This document shows positions 1 to 8,971 of a stretch of 64,000 nucleotides of DNA, one piece after another. Both the position numbers and the translations under genes were made by a program. The stretch lies in NCBI RefSeq assembly GCF_003096015.2, contig NZ_CP029185.2, positions 2,886,001 through 2,950,000 of the forward strand, read 5' to 3'. The first letter of the stretch is position 1. Each line of letters starts with the position of its first letter. Below the pieces are notes generated by a model. That model made no database searches and had not been told where the DNA came from. It saw only the letters and a program-made list of their open reading frames with translations. This DNA is from Limnobaculum parvum (GTDB lineage Bacteria > Pseudomonadota > Gammaproteobacteria > Enterobacterales > Enterobacteriaceae).

Positions 1-1062
1 GCTAAGAGAAGCAATAAATACTCCAGTGTGGCTACCCTGTTCCGTCAGGTTATAACGAGCCAATTCTTTCCTGTTGGAATCCAACACCCGGCAGAAAGCA
101 TTGGCGACTTGGTTGAAAGTCTGACCTCTGAAACTGTTAACGGTAAAGGCTAGGGTACTCACATTAGCCGGGAGCTGTGTCAGGTTCACGGTGATGACTT
201 CATCGTCACCATCTCCTTCACCGGTCAGATTATCACCATGATGAACCACCGATCGACATTTAGACTGAAGCCGCATAAACCAGACATTCTCAATGAGCTG
301 GTTATTCGCATCCAGTAAAATACAGGACGCATCTAAATCAATACTACTATCTCCCCCCATCAGCTTACCAAAGAAACCTCCAGAGCCTGATGATACGGGA
401 TCCCAACCTAATCCGATGTCAACTTTCGATAACGCAGAAGACATTTTCGTTAGCGATACTGACTGACGTTTAGTTAACGAAACTTTACCCGAGGGTTCGG
501 CAACCGGTGAGGTAACCGGTGTTTGTGTTGGAACAGCTGTCGGGGCCGCTGTTGCAGGTTCATCATCCGCCACTTCAATGCCAAAATGTTCAGCCAATGG
601 CTTCAAACCACCATTAAATCCTTGAGCAATAAACCGGAATTTCCACTCATCATTACGGCGGTACAGCTCACCTAAAATAAGTGCTGCTTCACTACGTCCA
701 GCCAGCTCTGAATTGGCAGTAATTAAGCACTCACCTGCACATTCAACCTGAACACCCAGTTTCCCTAACGATTGAATTGTCTCGTTTTTATCACAGGTCA
801 GAGCAAAAGCAACTTTTTTAACCTCTGCATGCATTTTGGTCAGGTTAACCTCAAAAACGGAGGTCAACCCCTCTTCAATCAGGTTGATGCTAAGGTCATC
901 ATTGGTTTTCTGACCGTAAAACACCATATCGGAATCGCCAGATACTTTATCGTTATCATATAAGCTATAGGCAGAAATATCGGCAGCTTTACCAGAGATT
1001 ATTTTGATTCTTAAAGTGGAGGATGGAACCGAAGTATTGCCTCCTGCGATGAGTTCTTTCAC
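1..1062 (-). CDS. Tandem TerD-domain tellurium-resistance/stress protein, partial (runs off left edge)
   Basis: The reading frame is open from a GTG at 1062 to the left edge (354 codons, no stop seen). The N-terminal half resembles a TerD/TerA-type domain: it has an LRIKIISGK opening, a Y-G-Q-K-T segment and an ALILGELYRR strand near residues 130-145. A Pro/Thr/Ala-rich linker near residues 175-195 leads to a second domain that looks like canonical TerZ/TerD, with GLGWDP and SSIDLDAS motifs. TerD domains are known calcium-binding folds in Ter stress systems. It is divergent from the ATP-grasp operon starting at 1777. The two-domain layout is seen directly; which ter paralogue it is cannot be settled. 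GTG was chosen because a purine-rich GGAG lies about 10 bases upstream. Confidence 0.82.
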   Translation of the reverse strand, partial: MKELIAGGNTSVPSSTLRIKIISGKAADISAYSLYDNDKVSGDSDMVFYGQKTNDDLSINLIEEGLTSVFEVNLTKMHAEVKKVAFALTCDKNETIQSLGKLGVQVECAGECLITANSELAGRSEAALILGELYRRNDEWKFRFIAQGFNGGLKPLAEHFGIEVADDEPATAAPTAVPTQTPVTSPVAEPSGKVSLTKRQSVSLTKMSSALSKVDIGLGWDPVSSGSGGFFGKLMGGDSSIDLDASCILLDANNQLIENVWFMRLQSKCRSVVHHGDNLTGEGDGDDEVITVNLTQLPANVSTLAFTVNSFRGQTFNQVANAFCRVLDSNRKELARYNLTEQGSHTGVFIASLS

Positions 1063-1776
1063 TAAGTAACGCTCCAATGTTATTGAATCAGCTATAGCCA
1101 ACTGACTATCACAATGTTGAATAGTATAACTTACTGTTTCATATCAATTAAAAAATATAGTTCAAATATATACCGTTTCTGATACAGCAACGTTCAGCCT
1201 AATACTTTTTCCGTTTTACGATAATATTAAAAATATGACTGTTGGTAAGAAAATTAGCATCAAAGAGGTATAATATTACGTTATCTTGTTAGAATTCACC
1301 CCAAGAAATATTAATATTAATCTCACCCGCTCATCATGTTACTAGCCTAATCTATCTCATTTATGAAAGCGAGTAGGTTTTTGTCGGACTATCAGCCAGA
1401 AAATAACTGACTTGTCGAATAATTTCATCATAAACTAATCAGCCTATTAAACCCCCGCCCCAAAAGAAACATAACCCAATAAAACAAAAGAAAATTTCAC
1501 TATTAAAGATTCATTCTTTTGTAAAAAAATGAAATGTAATCTATACAAAATGACGCTTTGGTTAAGATATAATTTTACTGATTAGTGCTAAAAATCTTTG
1601 ACTGACAAAATGATGATAAATTCACTCCAATGTATAAAAATACTCTTTTCAATGAAAATTGCCCACGAACTAAAAGTTTTATCTATCAATATCGCAATAT
1701 AATGTAATATACCCACGGTTTTTATCTAAAAATGCAATAATACAAATTCAGATCAATGTGATTAAGGAAACGTCTC
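1063..1776. other. AT-rich divergent intergenic region between ter gene and ATP-grasp operon
   Basis: About 0.7 kb very rich in A and T with no credible ORF on either strand. It must contain the divergent promoters for the TerD-domain gene (minus) and the five-gene operon (plus). Several TATAAT-like boxes are present, for example near 1269-1274 and 1566-1572, but none has a convincing -35 partner, so no promoter is assigned. The length is unusual for a simple divergent promoter and leaves room for a long leader or regulatory sites. Confidence 0.6.
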
Positions 1777-2781
1777 ATGTTGCTATTTACCGAAGGATTA
1801 TCGTCACAAAGAGAAATCATTGCTGAGATAAAAGCCCTTTTTCCATCTCTGTTCGTTGTGTCCACGCACTCCCAAGAGCGCCCCGAAATTCATGCGTTTT
1901 CTGACCGCACAGAAGCAGAGCCTAAAAGTGCCGATCTCCGTCTGGCCTTTTTACGTGATGTTATCGACAAATATGGCATAAAGCTGATTCATGCAGGCAA
2001 GCATACCTTATGGTATGAAGCACATCGTAATATCATTGAATCTCTGGGTGTCTCGTTGGTAACGGGCGTTTCTGATGCAGAGATGTTTAACGTTGCTGAC
2101 AGCAAAATTCGCTTTGCTCAGTTGATGAAGCAACACCAACTTCCGGTTGTGCCTTCAATAGAAATTACCGATGTGGATCAGTTAGAAGCTGAACTTAAAT
2201 CCCGTCCTTTTGGTAACGATGTTCTGTATTGCGTTAAACCTGTCAAAGGCATTTACGGTATGGGCTTCTGGAAACTTTCAGATGAGACTCCCGCAGCACG
2301 ATGCTTTTACGACACAGACTCACGCATGGTAAATACCTGCATCTTCTTGCATGCCATGAAACAAACCAATGACTTTAAACCGTTGGTATTAATGCCCTAT
2401 TTAGATGGCCCTGAACGCTCAGTTGATATGGTTGTCAGGCAAGGCGTCACCGTTAAAGCCGTTGCTCGGGTTAAAAATGGATCTTATCAAACGTTTGAAG
2501 AATCAGGGGCAGCGATTGACTTAGCTATCACTTGCGCCTCGGTACTCAAAGCTGACGGTATTGTTAATGTCCAAACCCGTAATGCACCCGATGGAAGCCC
2601 GGTTTTATTGGAGATGAATCCCCGTCCATCAGGCGGTATTGGCTACTTAGGCCATTCAGGTATCAGCCTGCCTGCACTGTTTGTCCAAACCTATCTTGAT
2701 ATTAAACCAACAGTGAGTGCCACAAACCCTCTCCTGCCCAATATCAAAGTTCGCCCTTTAACGCAGGCCATTATTGTTTAA
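1777..2781 (+). CDS. Ter-associated ATP-grasp ligase
   Basis: A 334-residue protein of the ATP-grasp family found in Ter operons. The metal and ATP-binding end of the fold is visible as E279-M-N-P-R283 followed by SGGIGYLGHSG. The middle has a CVKPVKGIYGMGFWKL segment suited to the nucleotide-binding lysine loop. ATP-grasp enzymes ligate a carboxylate to an amine or thiol through an acyl phosphate. Here it opens an operon with two phosphoribosyltransferases, a phosphatase and a lyase, a set proposed to build a nucleoside-like metabolite. The ATG has AAGGAA 8 bases upstream. The substrate is unknown. Confidence 0.85.
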   Translation: MLLFTEGLSSQREIIAEIKALFPSLFVVSTHSQERPEIHAFSDRTEAEPKSADLRLAFLRDVIDKYGIKLIHAGKHTLWYEAHRNIIESLGVSLVTGVSDAEMFNVADSKIRFAQLMKQHQLPVVPSIEITDVDQLEAELKSRPFGNDVLYCVKPVKGIYGMGFWKLSDETPAARCFYDTDSRMVNTCIFLHAMKQTNDFKPLVLMPYLDGPERSVDMVVRQGVTVKAVARVKNGSYQTFEESGAAIDLAITCASVLKADGIVNVQTRNAPDGSPVLLEMNPRPSGGIGYLGHSGISLPALFVQTYLDIKPTVSATNPLLPNIKVRPLTQAIIV

Positions 2782-2821
2782 TGACAGGAATGGTTTTCTC
2801 TTCATATCATCAGGGAATCGA

Positions 2822-3934
2822 ATGTTAACAATTGAGTTATCAACCGGTATCATTTCAGTCCGTTCTGACCAATCCACAGACTTTAGTGCTCTGTTTGAAA
2901 TGGCAGAAAGAAGCAATCCTAAACGTTCTTTTCTGTTTGTCAGTAAGGTGCTGGGAAAACATATCCCGGTAACTCCGTCAGCAATGAAGGCTAGTCATCA
3001 TGCCTTAGCGGCGAAAATCCCTACGGACTTGCCACAACCCATACTCTTTATCGGCATGGCTGAAACTGCCGTGGGGTTAGCCGCGGGCGTACATCGGGAA
3101 TATACGCGGTCTGGGAGTCAGGCCTGTCTGGTCACCTCTACGCGCCATCCGGTCGACGGCGAATTGTTTTGTGAATTCAAAGAGAATCACAGCCATGCTA
3201 CCGACCATCTGATTTATCTTCCTGAAGACCCACAGCTCCGTGAGATGTTTTTGAATGCTCGTTCGTTGATTCTCGTTGATGATGAAGCCACTACCGGTAA
3301 TACCTTCGGTAATCTTTACCAATCATTATTGACCGCAGGCCTGTCAAACCTGTCGCAAATCATTACAGTAACGCTAACCAACTGGAGTGATGGTGCATTA
3401 GCTAAACGGTTAGATATCCCAGTAAATGAAGTCAGCCTGATATCTGGCGCTTGGTCATGGCAGCCTAAAGAAGATGCTCCCATCCCGGTGATGCCATCAG
3501 TTAATGTAACGGCCCGTGGGTTAGCCCCAATGGCCGTTCAACAAAACTGGGGGCGATTAGGCTGCAACCAGCATAGATTAACGCTCAAGCAGGATGGCTC
3601 TTCGTATATTGGGAAAAAAGTACTGGTTTTAGGTACCGGTGAATTTATGTGGCAACCATTTCTGTTAGGCGAACAGTTGGAAGCTGCCGGCGCTGAGGTA
3701 TATCTCAGCTCTACCACACGCTCACCGATTGCTATTGGTATGGCGATCAAATGCGGCGTTGCCTTCTCCGATAACTACGGGCTGGGTATTGCGAATTATA
3801 TGTATAACATTGTTCCTGATGAGTACCAGCACATCTTGCTGTGTAGCGAAACGCCTGCATCATTTATTGACCCTGAACTGCTGGCCTATCTCAGTCGTGG
3901 TAAAGCAACGCTGGAGGTTATTGTCCATGATTAA
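2822..3934 (+). CDS. Phosphoribosyltransferase with C-terminal TRSP domain (Ter operon)
   Basis: A 370-residue protein. The PRPP-binding loop is D153-D-E-A-T-T-G159 after hydrophobic residues, the standard signature of type I phosphoribosyltransferases. The C-terminal third carries the T299-R-S-P302 motif that gives the TRSP domain its name. I start at the ATG at 2822, preceded by AGGGAA, rather than at an in-frame TTG at 2774 that would overlap the ATP-grasp gene. It probably transfers a phosphoribosyl group to an unknown base in the predicted Ter metabolite pathway. The downstream gene starts inside its last codons, so translation is likely coupled. Confidence 0.83.
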   Translation: MLTIELSTGIISVRSDQSTDFSALFEMAERSNPKRSFLFVSKVLGKHIPVTPSAMKASHHALAAKIPTDLPQPILFIGMAETAVGLAAGVHREYTRSGSQACLVTSTRHPVDGELFCEFKENHSHATDHLIYLPEDPQLREMFLNARSLILVDDEATTGNTFGNLYQSLLTAGLSNLSQIITVTLTNWSDGALAKRLDIPVNEVSLISGAWSWQPKEDAPIPVMPSVNVTARGLAPMAVQQNWGRLGCNQHRLTLKQDGSSYIGKKVLVLGTGEFMWQPFLLGEQLEAAGAEVYLSSTTRSPIAIGMAIKCGVAFSDNYGLGIANYMYNIVPDEYQHILLCSETPASFIDPELLAYLSRGKATLEVIVHD

Positions 3935-4700
3935 CACCTCACAACCTATCGCCCTGATTGATTTGGATGACACCATTTTTCAAACCAAGCGCAAAATGCT
4001 GAATGAGCTAAATATTGAGCCAAAACACGTAGGGGCTCTAGACAGGGAATATCAGCCCCGTAGTTTTATGTCGGAAAAACAGTTCAATTTGATAAGTTGG
4101 CTCTTAAGCACCTCAGAAACCATTCCCGTCACAGCCAGAGGTACCGAAGAACTATCAAGAGTCCAAGTACCGTTTACCAGTTGGGCGATTACCACACACG
4201 GCGCGGTGCTCCTTGATAAAGGCAAACAGCCAGATGAAGAGTGGAAAAACATTGTACTTAACAGACTGCAACCGCTCTCTCCACTGATCGTTCAACTTCG
4301 CGATGCCTGTGAGCAACTGTTAAACAAAATGCACGTTAACGGTTGGGCCAGAATCAACTATGAGTACGATCAACAGCCCATCTATTTTGTGATGAAACAC
4401 ACTGATAGCACCAAAACGGAAGAAATTTATCGGGTCGCCGATCGATTATTCAAAGAACAGGATTGCTCTGAGTTTTATCTGCACCGTAATGGCAATAATG
4501 TTGCCTTTTTGCCGCACTGTATTGATAAAGGTGAGGCGGTAAAACACCTGCTCGGTAGGTTACTGGCCGAGGCGCCAGATCGCCCAGTATTAGGCTTGGG
4601 TGATAGCACCAGCGACCATCGTTTTCTGCATTTATGTGACTGGTTTGGCATGCCTAAAAATAGTCAGTTATCACAATTTCTATCATCTTTAATTACGTAA
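3927..4700 (+). CDS. HAD-superfamily phosphatase (Ter operon)
   Basis: A 257-residue HAD hydrolase. Motif I is D12-L-D14-D-T, with D12 as the expected nucleophile and D14 as the acid/base. A C-terminal GLGDSTSDHRF segment supplies the metal-binding acidic motif IV, as in Cof/trehalose-phosphatase-like HADs. The start overlaps the previous stop by 8 bases and has GGAGG at 3913-3917; an open frame extends upstream to 3729 but overlaps the previous gene and lacks a ribosome site. It would remove a phosphate from an intermediate of the pathway. The substrate is unknown. Confidence 0.83.
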   Translation: MINTSQPIALIDLDDTIFQTKRKMLNELNIEPKHVGALDREYQPRSFMSEKQFNLISWLLSTSETIPVTARGTEELSRVQVPFTSWAITTHGAVLLDKGKQPDEEWKNIVLNRLQPLSPLIVQLRDACEQLLNKMHVNGWARINYEYDQQPIYFVMKHTDSTKTEEIYRVADRLFKEQDCSEFYLHRNGNNVAFLPHCIDKGEAVKHLLGRLLAEAPDRPVLGLGDSTSDHRFLHLCDWFGMPKNSQLSQFLSSLIT

Positions 4701-4712
4701 ATTGGAGTTAAC

Positions 4713-5795
4713 GTGACATTACGCGGATTTTCCGGATCTTATCCCACCGAATGGATAAATTTTCTCTTAAACACCGTCGTTACTGAGTTGACGTCAGTAG
4801 AAGAAAAAGAGCGATTGATTCAAAGCGGAGAGAAACACTATTCAGATATGCTCAGTGAAGAACCTGAGCCCAGCGCATTTCATCTTGAACTTTACCAAGG
4901 CGCGCTAGAGGCGGGAAGTTATCGGCTGGCCACTGAAGTGATGACATTAGCCAAAGCGCTGGTCAAAAACCTGCCAAACCAGGAGATTGTATTAGTTAGC
5001 CTGGTCAGAGCCGGTGTTCCTCTCGGCGTTTTGCTACATCTGGCGCTAAAAAAATTAGGTGTTCGTTCATTTCATTATGGCATCAGCATCATCCGCGATC
5101 GGGGTATTGATGACGTAGCCATGACGCAAATAGAACAACAGCATGGTACGCAAGGTATCGTATTTGTCGATGGTTGGACCGGTAAAGGTGCCATTACCCA
5201 AGAGCTACATCGCTCACTATCCATGCGCTCAGGCTATCCAGAACGCAACCGCTTAGTGGTGCTGGCAGATGTTTGTGGTAGCGCATGGTTAAGTGCATCT
5301 ACTGATGATTGGCTGATTCCCTTTGGCATTCTGGGAGCCCCTATCTCCGGGCTGATATCGCGTTCAATTTGGTCAAGTGATGACTATCATGGCAGCGTCC
5401 TGTGTAATCATTTAACAAAATTTGACTGCAGTGTTTCTTTTATTAATACCGTAACGCAAAAATGGAATGATATTGATATCACTGCGATTAAAGCAGCGAT
5501 ATGTGACGATCCCGCAGTTTATCCCCTACTAAAGATGAGCCAGCATACCGTTACTTCACTGGCTAACAAGTATGAAATCAGAAATCTTAATCGTATAAAG
5601 CCGGGTATTGCGGAAGCGACGCGCGCCGTATTGAGACGGCTCCCCGACCATGTTTTAGTGCGTTCTAAAACCGATAGTGATGTTTCTCTCCTCATGTATC
5701 TGACCGAAAAATTATCCATCCCCGTACAGGAAGTCGGAGATGCTATCGCCCCTTATCGAGCTATTACCATTATTAAAAAAGTAGGTAAAGAATGA
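4713..5795 (+). CDS. Phosphoribosyltransferase with C-terminal PELOTA RNA-binding domain (Ter operon)
   Basis: A 360-residue protein starting with GTG at 4713 after GGAG. The N-terminal two thirds match the Ter-linked phosphoribosyltransferase once named StiP. The PRPP loop is V152-D-G-W-T-G-K-G159, and a preceding LVSLVRAGVPLGVLLH strand is typical of the fold. The last 80 or so residues, from about 275, resemble the PELOTA RNA-binding domain, here with an AVLRRLPDHVLVRS start. It lies 12 bases after the HAD gene and overlaps the next gene by 4 bases. Whether it acts on RNA or on a small base is not known. Confidence 0.8.
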   Translation: MTLRGFSGSYPTEWINFLLNTVVTELTSVEEKERLIQSGEKHYSDMLSEEPEPSAFHLELYQGALEAGSYRLATEVMTLAKALVKNLPNQEIVLVSLVRAGVPLGVLLHLALKKLGVRSFHYGISIIRDRGIDDVAMTQIEQQHGTQGIVFVDGWTGKGAITQELHRSLSMRSGYPERNRLVVLADVCGSAWLSASTDDWLIPFGILGAPISGLISRSIWSSDDYHGSVLCNHLTKFDCSVSFINTVTQKWNDIDITAIKAAICDDPAVYPLLKMSQHTVTSLANKYEIRNLNRIKPGIAEATRAVLRRLPDHVLVRSKTDSDVSLLMYLTEKLSIPVQEVGDAIAPYRAITIIKKVGKE

Positions 5796-6730
5796 TTACT
5801 CCCTATGATTTAGGTGCAACATTGTATATGCCCGCCACCAGAAACGACCTGTTTCAGGTGATCGCGCAAAATAAGTACCCCAATTTAAAGTCATTGGTTA
5901 TCTGTCTTGAAGATGCGGTTATTGAGAAAGAGATTAAGCTGGGAATTGAAAACCTCAGCCAATTGTTGGCCAACATCGCAGATCTCACTCTGAAAGATGC
6001 CCCGCTGATATTTATCCGCCCGCGTAATATTTCTATGGCTAATATGCTGATAGCTGGGCTGGATCTCAGCAAAATTACTGGATTCGTTCTGCCTAAATTC
6101 GAACTTGAACAGGTTGATGAATGGAGTAAAACATTATCCAGTACACATCTTTTCGCTATGCCAACGCTGGAAACAGCAGACTGCTTTGATGCCACCAAGA
6201 TGAATATTCTGGCGACCACCATGCGTAACGATGGCTATTTTTCCAAGAAAACCATTGTGTTACGGATTGGTGGTAATGACTTGATGCATGTCTTGGGCAT
6301 TCGTCGCAATCGTTCCAGAACGTTGTACGATGGCCCACTAGGCTATGTGATCAAAATGATTGTCTGTATATTTGGCGCTCAAGGGTTTTATATGACGGCT
6401 CCAGTATGTGAAATTATCGATTCCCCAACGGTGCTGCTGGCCGAATTGGAAATTGATAATGAGCATGGACTGGTTGGAAAAACCGCTATTCATCCCAAGC
6501 AAATAGAGCATATCAATAATACGTTTAAGGTTGAGATCACTGATTACCTTGATGCTCTAAAAATCCTCAATAGTAACAGTGCCGTTTTCCAGTCCAACGG
6601 TGCTATGTGTGAACCAGCCACTCACCATATGTGGGCGAAAAATATTATTGCTCGTTCTCAATCTTATGGTTTTACGGATGAAGTCCCACATTCTCTATAT
6701 GAACAACATTTAGCAGAAAAAATTATGTGA
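5792..6730 (+). CDS. CitE/HpcH-like C-C bond lyase (Ter operon)
   Basis: A 312-residue TIM-barrel enzyme related to the citrate lyase beta subunit/HpcH aldolase family. Visible barrel strands include VICLEDAVIEKE near residues 36-47 (acidic metal-binding residues), LIFIRPRN near 71-78, a VLPKFE strand, and LRIGGNDLMHVLG near 150. The GTG/ATG junction with the previous gene is an ATGA overlap. It is the last gene of the Ter biosynthetic operon, and no terminator hairpin is obvious in the 84 bases before pgpA. The expected chemistry is cleavage or formation of a C-C bond on an unknown metabolite. Confidence 0.82.
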   Translation: MITPYDLGATLYMPATRNDLFQVIAQNKYPNLKSLVICLEDAVIEKEIKLGIENLSQLLANIADLTLKDAPLIFIRPRNISMANMLIAGLDLSKITGFVLPKFELEQVDEWSKTLSSTHLFAMPTLETADCFDATKMNILATTMRNDGYFSKKTIVLRIGGNDLMHVLGIRRNRSRTLYDGPLGYVIKMIVCIFGAQGFYMTAPVCEIIDSPTVLLAELEIDNEHGLVGKTAIHPKQIEHINNTFKVEITDYLDALKILNSNSAVFQSNGAMCEPATHHMWAKNIIARSQSYGFTDEVPHSLYEQHLAEKIM

Positions 6731-6814
6731 TCTTCTGATAGAATTTTTACCATTATTATCACTGATTCACTGCCCAATAAGGGACGGATCATTTAAACAT
6801 TTGGATGTTAAACG

Positions 6815-7303
6815 TTGAGCATCAAGATTAAACCGGAATTATACAAACTGTCGATGGCTAACCCCCTGCACTGGATTGCTACGGGTTTTGGCTCTGGCCT
6901 GTCTCCAAAAGCACCTGGCACTTTTGGTTCTCTGGCAGCAATCCCCTTCTTTTATTTGCTGCAGATGTTACCAATGCAGGCCTATTTGGTGATGCTAGTG
7001 CTCACCTTTGCTCTTGGCGTCTGGGCTTGCCAGTCTGCAACGGACGCCATCGGGATGGACGATCATGGTGCCATTGTCTGGGACGAGTTTGTTGGTATGT
7101 GGATCACCTGTATTGCGCTACCCCAAGGATTTATCTGGATGATCGCAGCGTTTGCTACCTTCCGCTTTTTTGACATACTGAAACCCTGGCCTATCCGCTG
7201 GTTTGATAGCCATTGCACCGGGGGCTTTGGCATCATGATTGATGATGTTATTGCGGGGCTCATTGCTTTTGGCGTCATACAGGCAGCATATCATCTGGTG
7301 TAA
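6815..7303 (+). CDS. pgpA: Phosphatidylglycerophosphatase A
   Basis: A 162-residue membrane protein of the PgpA family, which dephosphorylates phosphatidylglycerol phosphate in phospholipid synthesis. The motifs GFGSGLSPKAPGTFGS near residue 24 and DHGAIVWDEFVGMWIT near residue 83 match the family, as does the KPWPIRWFD segment. About four hydrophobic segments are visible. The start is TTG at 6815; the only nearby ATG, at 6805, is in another frame and hits a stop. In E. coli pgpA follows thiL, so this location is unusual. Its last 29 bases overlap the converging regulator gene. Confidence 0.88.
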   Translation: MSIKIKPELYKLSMANPLHWIATGFGSGLSPKAPGTFGSLAAIPFFYLLQMLPMQAYLVMLVLTFALGVWACQSATDAIGMDDHGAIVWDEFVGMWITCIALPQGFIWMIAAFATFRFFDILKPWPIRWFDSHCTGGFGIMIDDVIAGLIAFGVIQAAYHLV

Positions 7304-8786
7304 CCGCCAATTCAGCACTTGCTTCCTGTTGAATGATGGCCACCTGTAGTTCAATAACGGCCAATACATGAAGCAATTGCTGCTGGTTTAACCCACCAAA
7401 GCCAAAAAACAGCAGCGGTGAGGATACCGTTTTCAGCCAGGCCACCTCCGAACCATTCGCCAGCTCTACCAGAGTATCAAAACGAATATTTTCTAGCAGG
7501 CAGCGCTCACGCAGTTGTTCGACCTGTTTCACCGTGAGAGGACATACCAATGTGAGGTGCAACCCATTTTCAATACCCAGAATTCGTCCCTGTGGGAAAA
7601 TGCGCTGTAGCCCCTCTACCAGTATGCGCTGACGATTGGCGTATTCCTGTTCCAACTTACGCAAATAGCTGTAATAACGCTGGTCATGCATGAAATCAGC
7701 CAAAAATTGCTGCTGTAACCAATTACTTCCGCTATTACTTAACGCTTTCATATTTTGAACGGATGTCAAAATCGCGTCTGGACACACCATATACCCCATT
7801 CGCATACCCGGCCCCAACGTTTTAGAAAAAGTACCGATATAGATCACCCGGTCGTCTTCATCCATGGCTTTCAATGCAGGCAAAGGCGTACTGTTATAGG
7901 AAAAAACCGAATCGTAATCATCTTCAATAACATAAGCTCCGGTCTTTTGCGCCCAAGTCAGTAAAGCGCAGCGGCGCTCAAGAGAAAGGGTTCCACCAAC
8001 CGGGTATTGATGTGAAGGTGTGACATAGCAAAGCTGAGTGGGACGAGAAGGAAGATGCTCAACCTGAATCCCGTGTTCATCGACCGCGACCGTTTCTACT
8101 TCAGCCTGATAATAATCAAATAAATGCCACGCCCCGGAATAACAAGGGGACTCGGTGACAACTCTGCAACTTTTGGTATTGAGAATAAAAAGCTGGGTAA
8201 GTAAAGCCAGCCCCTCCTGAATCCCATTAATCACAATCACATTTTCTGGCTGGGTTTCAATACCGCGAGTCAGACGCAGAAATCTGGCTAATTCTGTACG
8301 TAACGACATCAATCCCTGAGGAGAATGGTAACGAGTTAGCAAATGATGTTTAGAGTTGCTGGCTGAATTATTCCACTTTCGCCAACTTGGCCATGGAAAA
8401 GCATGAGGATCGGGAACGCCCAATCGACAATAAAGTTCAGGCGTCGTCGGAGAATAGACATCTTGGCCTACGCTGGCTGGCATGAGCTTAACCGGCTCTC
8501 TGGCATTCTCTATGCGCGCAGACTGAGGCGCTTTTTGTATTGCGCTACTGAAAACCACCTCATAGCCAATGCCTGGGCGGCTTTTAACATAACCATTTTG
8601 AATCAGCTTGTCATAAGCCATAACGATCGTAATGCGTGCCACATTCAAATTGCGGGACAGCTCGCGAATCGATGGCAACCGATAGCCAACGGGTAATTCT
8701 CCCTGCAGCAAAGCCTGGTGTATGGTCTGAAATATCTGTTGCTGTAAAGGAGTACCCGATGATGGGTCCAGATGAATATCCAACAT
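7275..8786 (-). CDS. MocR/GntR-family transcriptional regulator with aminotransferase-like domain
   Basis: A 503-residue MocR-type regulator. Residues 1-75 form a GntR winged helix (LPSIRELSRNLNVARITI recognition region). The rest is a fold type I aminotransferase domain, with the pyridoxal phosphate lysine at K322 in FSKTLGPGMR. Such proteins usually sense PLP or an amino compound and control a neighbouring gene. It is divergent from torC, with 185 bases between starts, so the tor operon or its own gene is a possible target; that is inference. The 3' end overlaps pgpA by 29 bases, tail to tail. Confidence 0.85.
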   Translation of the reverse strand: MLDIHLDPSSGTPLQQQIFQTIHQALLQGELPVGYRLPSIRELSRNLNVARITIVMAYDKLIQNGYVKSRPGIGYEVVFSSAIQKAPQSARIENAREPVKLMPASVGQDVYSPTTPELYCRLGVPDPHAFPWPSWRKWNNSASNSKHHLLTRYHSPQGLMSLRTELARFLRLTRGIETQPENVIVINGIQEGLALLTQLFILNTKSCRVVTESPCYSGAWHLFDYYQAEVETVAVDEHGIQVEHLPSRPTQLCYVTPSHQYPVGGTLSLERRCALLTWAQKTGAYVIEDDYDSVFSYNSTPLPALKAMDEDDRVIYIGTFSKTLGPGMRMGYMVCPDAILTSVQNMKALSNSGSNWLQQQFLADFMHDQRYYSYLRKLEQEYANRQRILVEGLQRIFPQGRILGIENGLHLTLVCPLTVKQVEQLRERCLLENIRFDTLVELANGSEVAWLKTVSSPLLFFGFGGLNQQQLLHVLAVIELQVAIIQQEASAELAVTPDDMLPV

Positions 8787-8888
8787 ACTAAACCGCCATT
8801 TTCATCAAATTAAGATCGAATAAAAGCCATAGTCGCATCATAAGGGAGAAACATCCCGAAAAAATTGATACTAACCCTATAGTGTTAT

Positions 8889-8931
8889 CTGTTCCTATCT
8901 ACAACATCTCCCTGTCTCTATCTGTTGACGA
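8889..8931 (+). promoter_or_regulatory. Possible TorR-like boxes upstream of torC
   Basis: CTGTTCCTAT at 8889-8898 differs by one base from the E. coli TorR box CTGTTCATAT. CTGTCTCTAT at 8912 and CTGTTGACGA at 8922 are weaker copies on the same strand. They lie 40-83 bases before the torC start, as in the E. coli tor promoter. No torR/torS genes are in the window, so the match may be chance. Confidence 0.3.
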
Positions 8932-8971
8932 CCGTTTCCCGTTAACGTTATTAAAAAACAGAGAGATAACT

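Noticed and set aside
3729..3926. Upstream extension of the HAD gene
   Set aside because: It lies wholly inside the phosphoribosyltransferase gene; the ATG at 3927 has GGAGG and places the DxD motif correctly.
8882..8971. 30-codon N-terminal extension of TorC
   Set aside because: It would put a polar stretch before the membrane anchor and spans the TorR-like boxes; the internal ATG has AGAGAGA.
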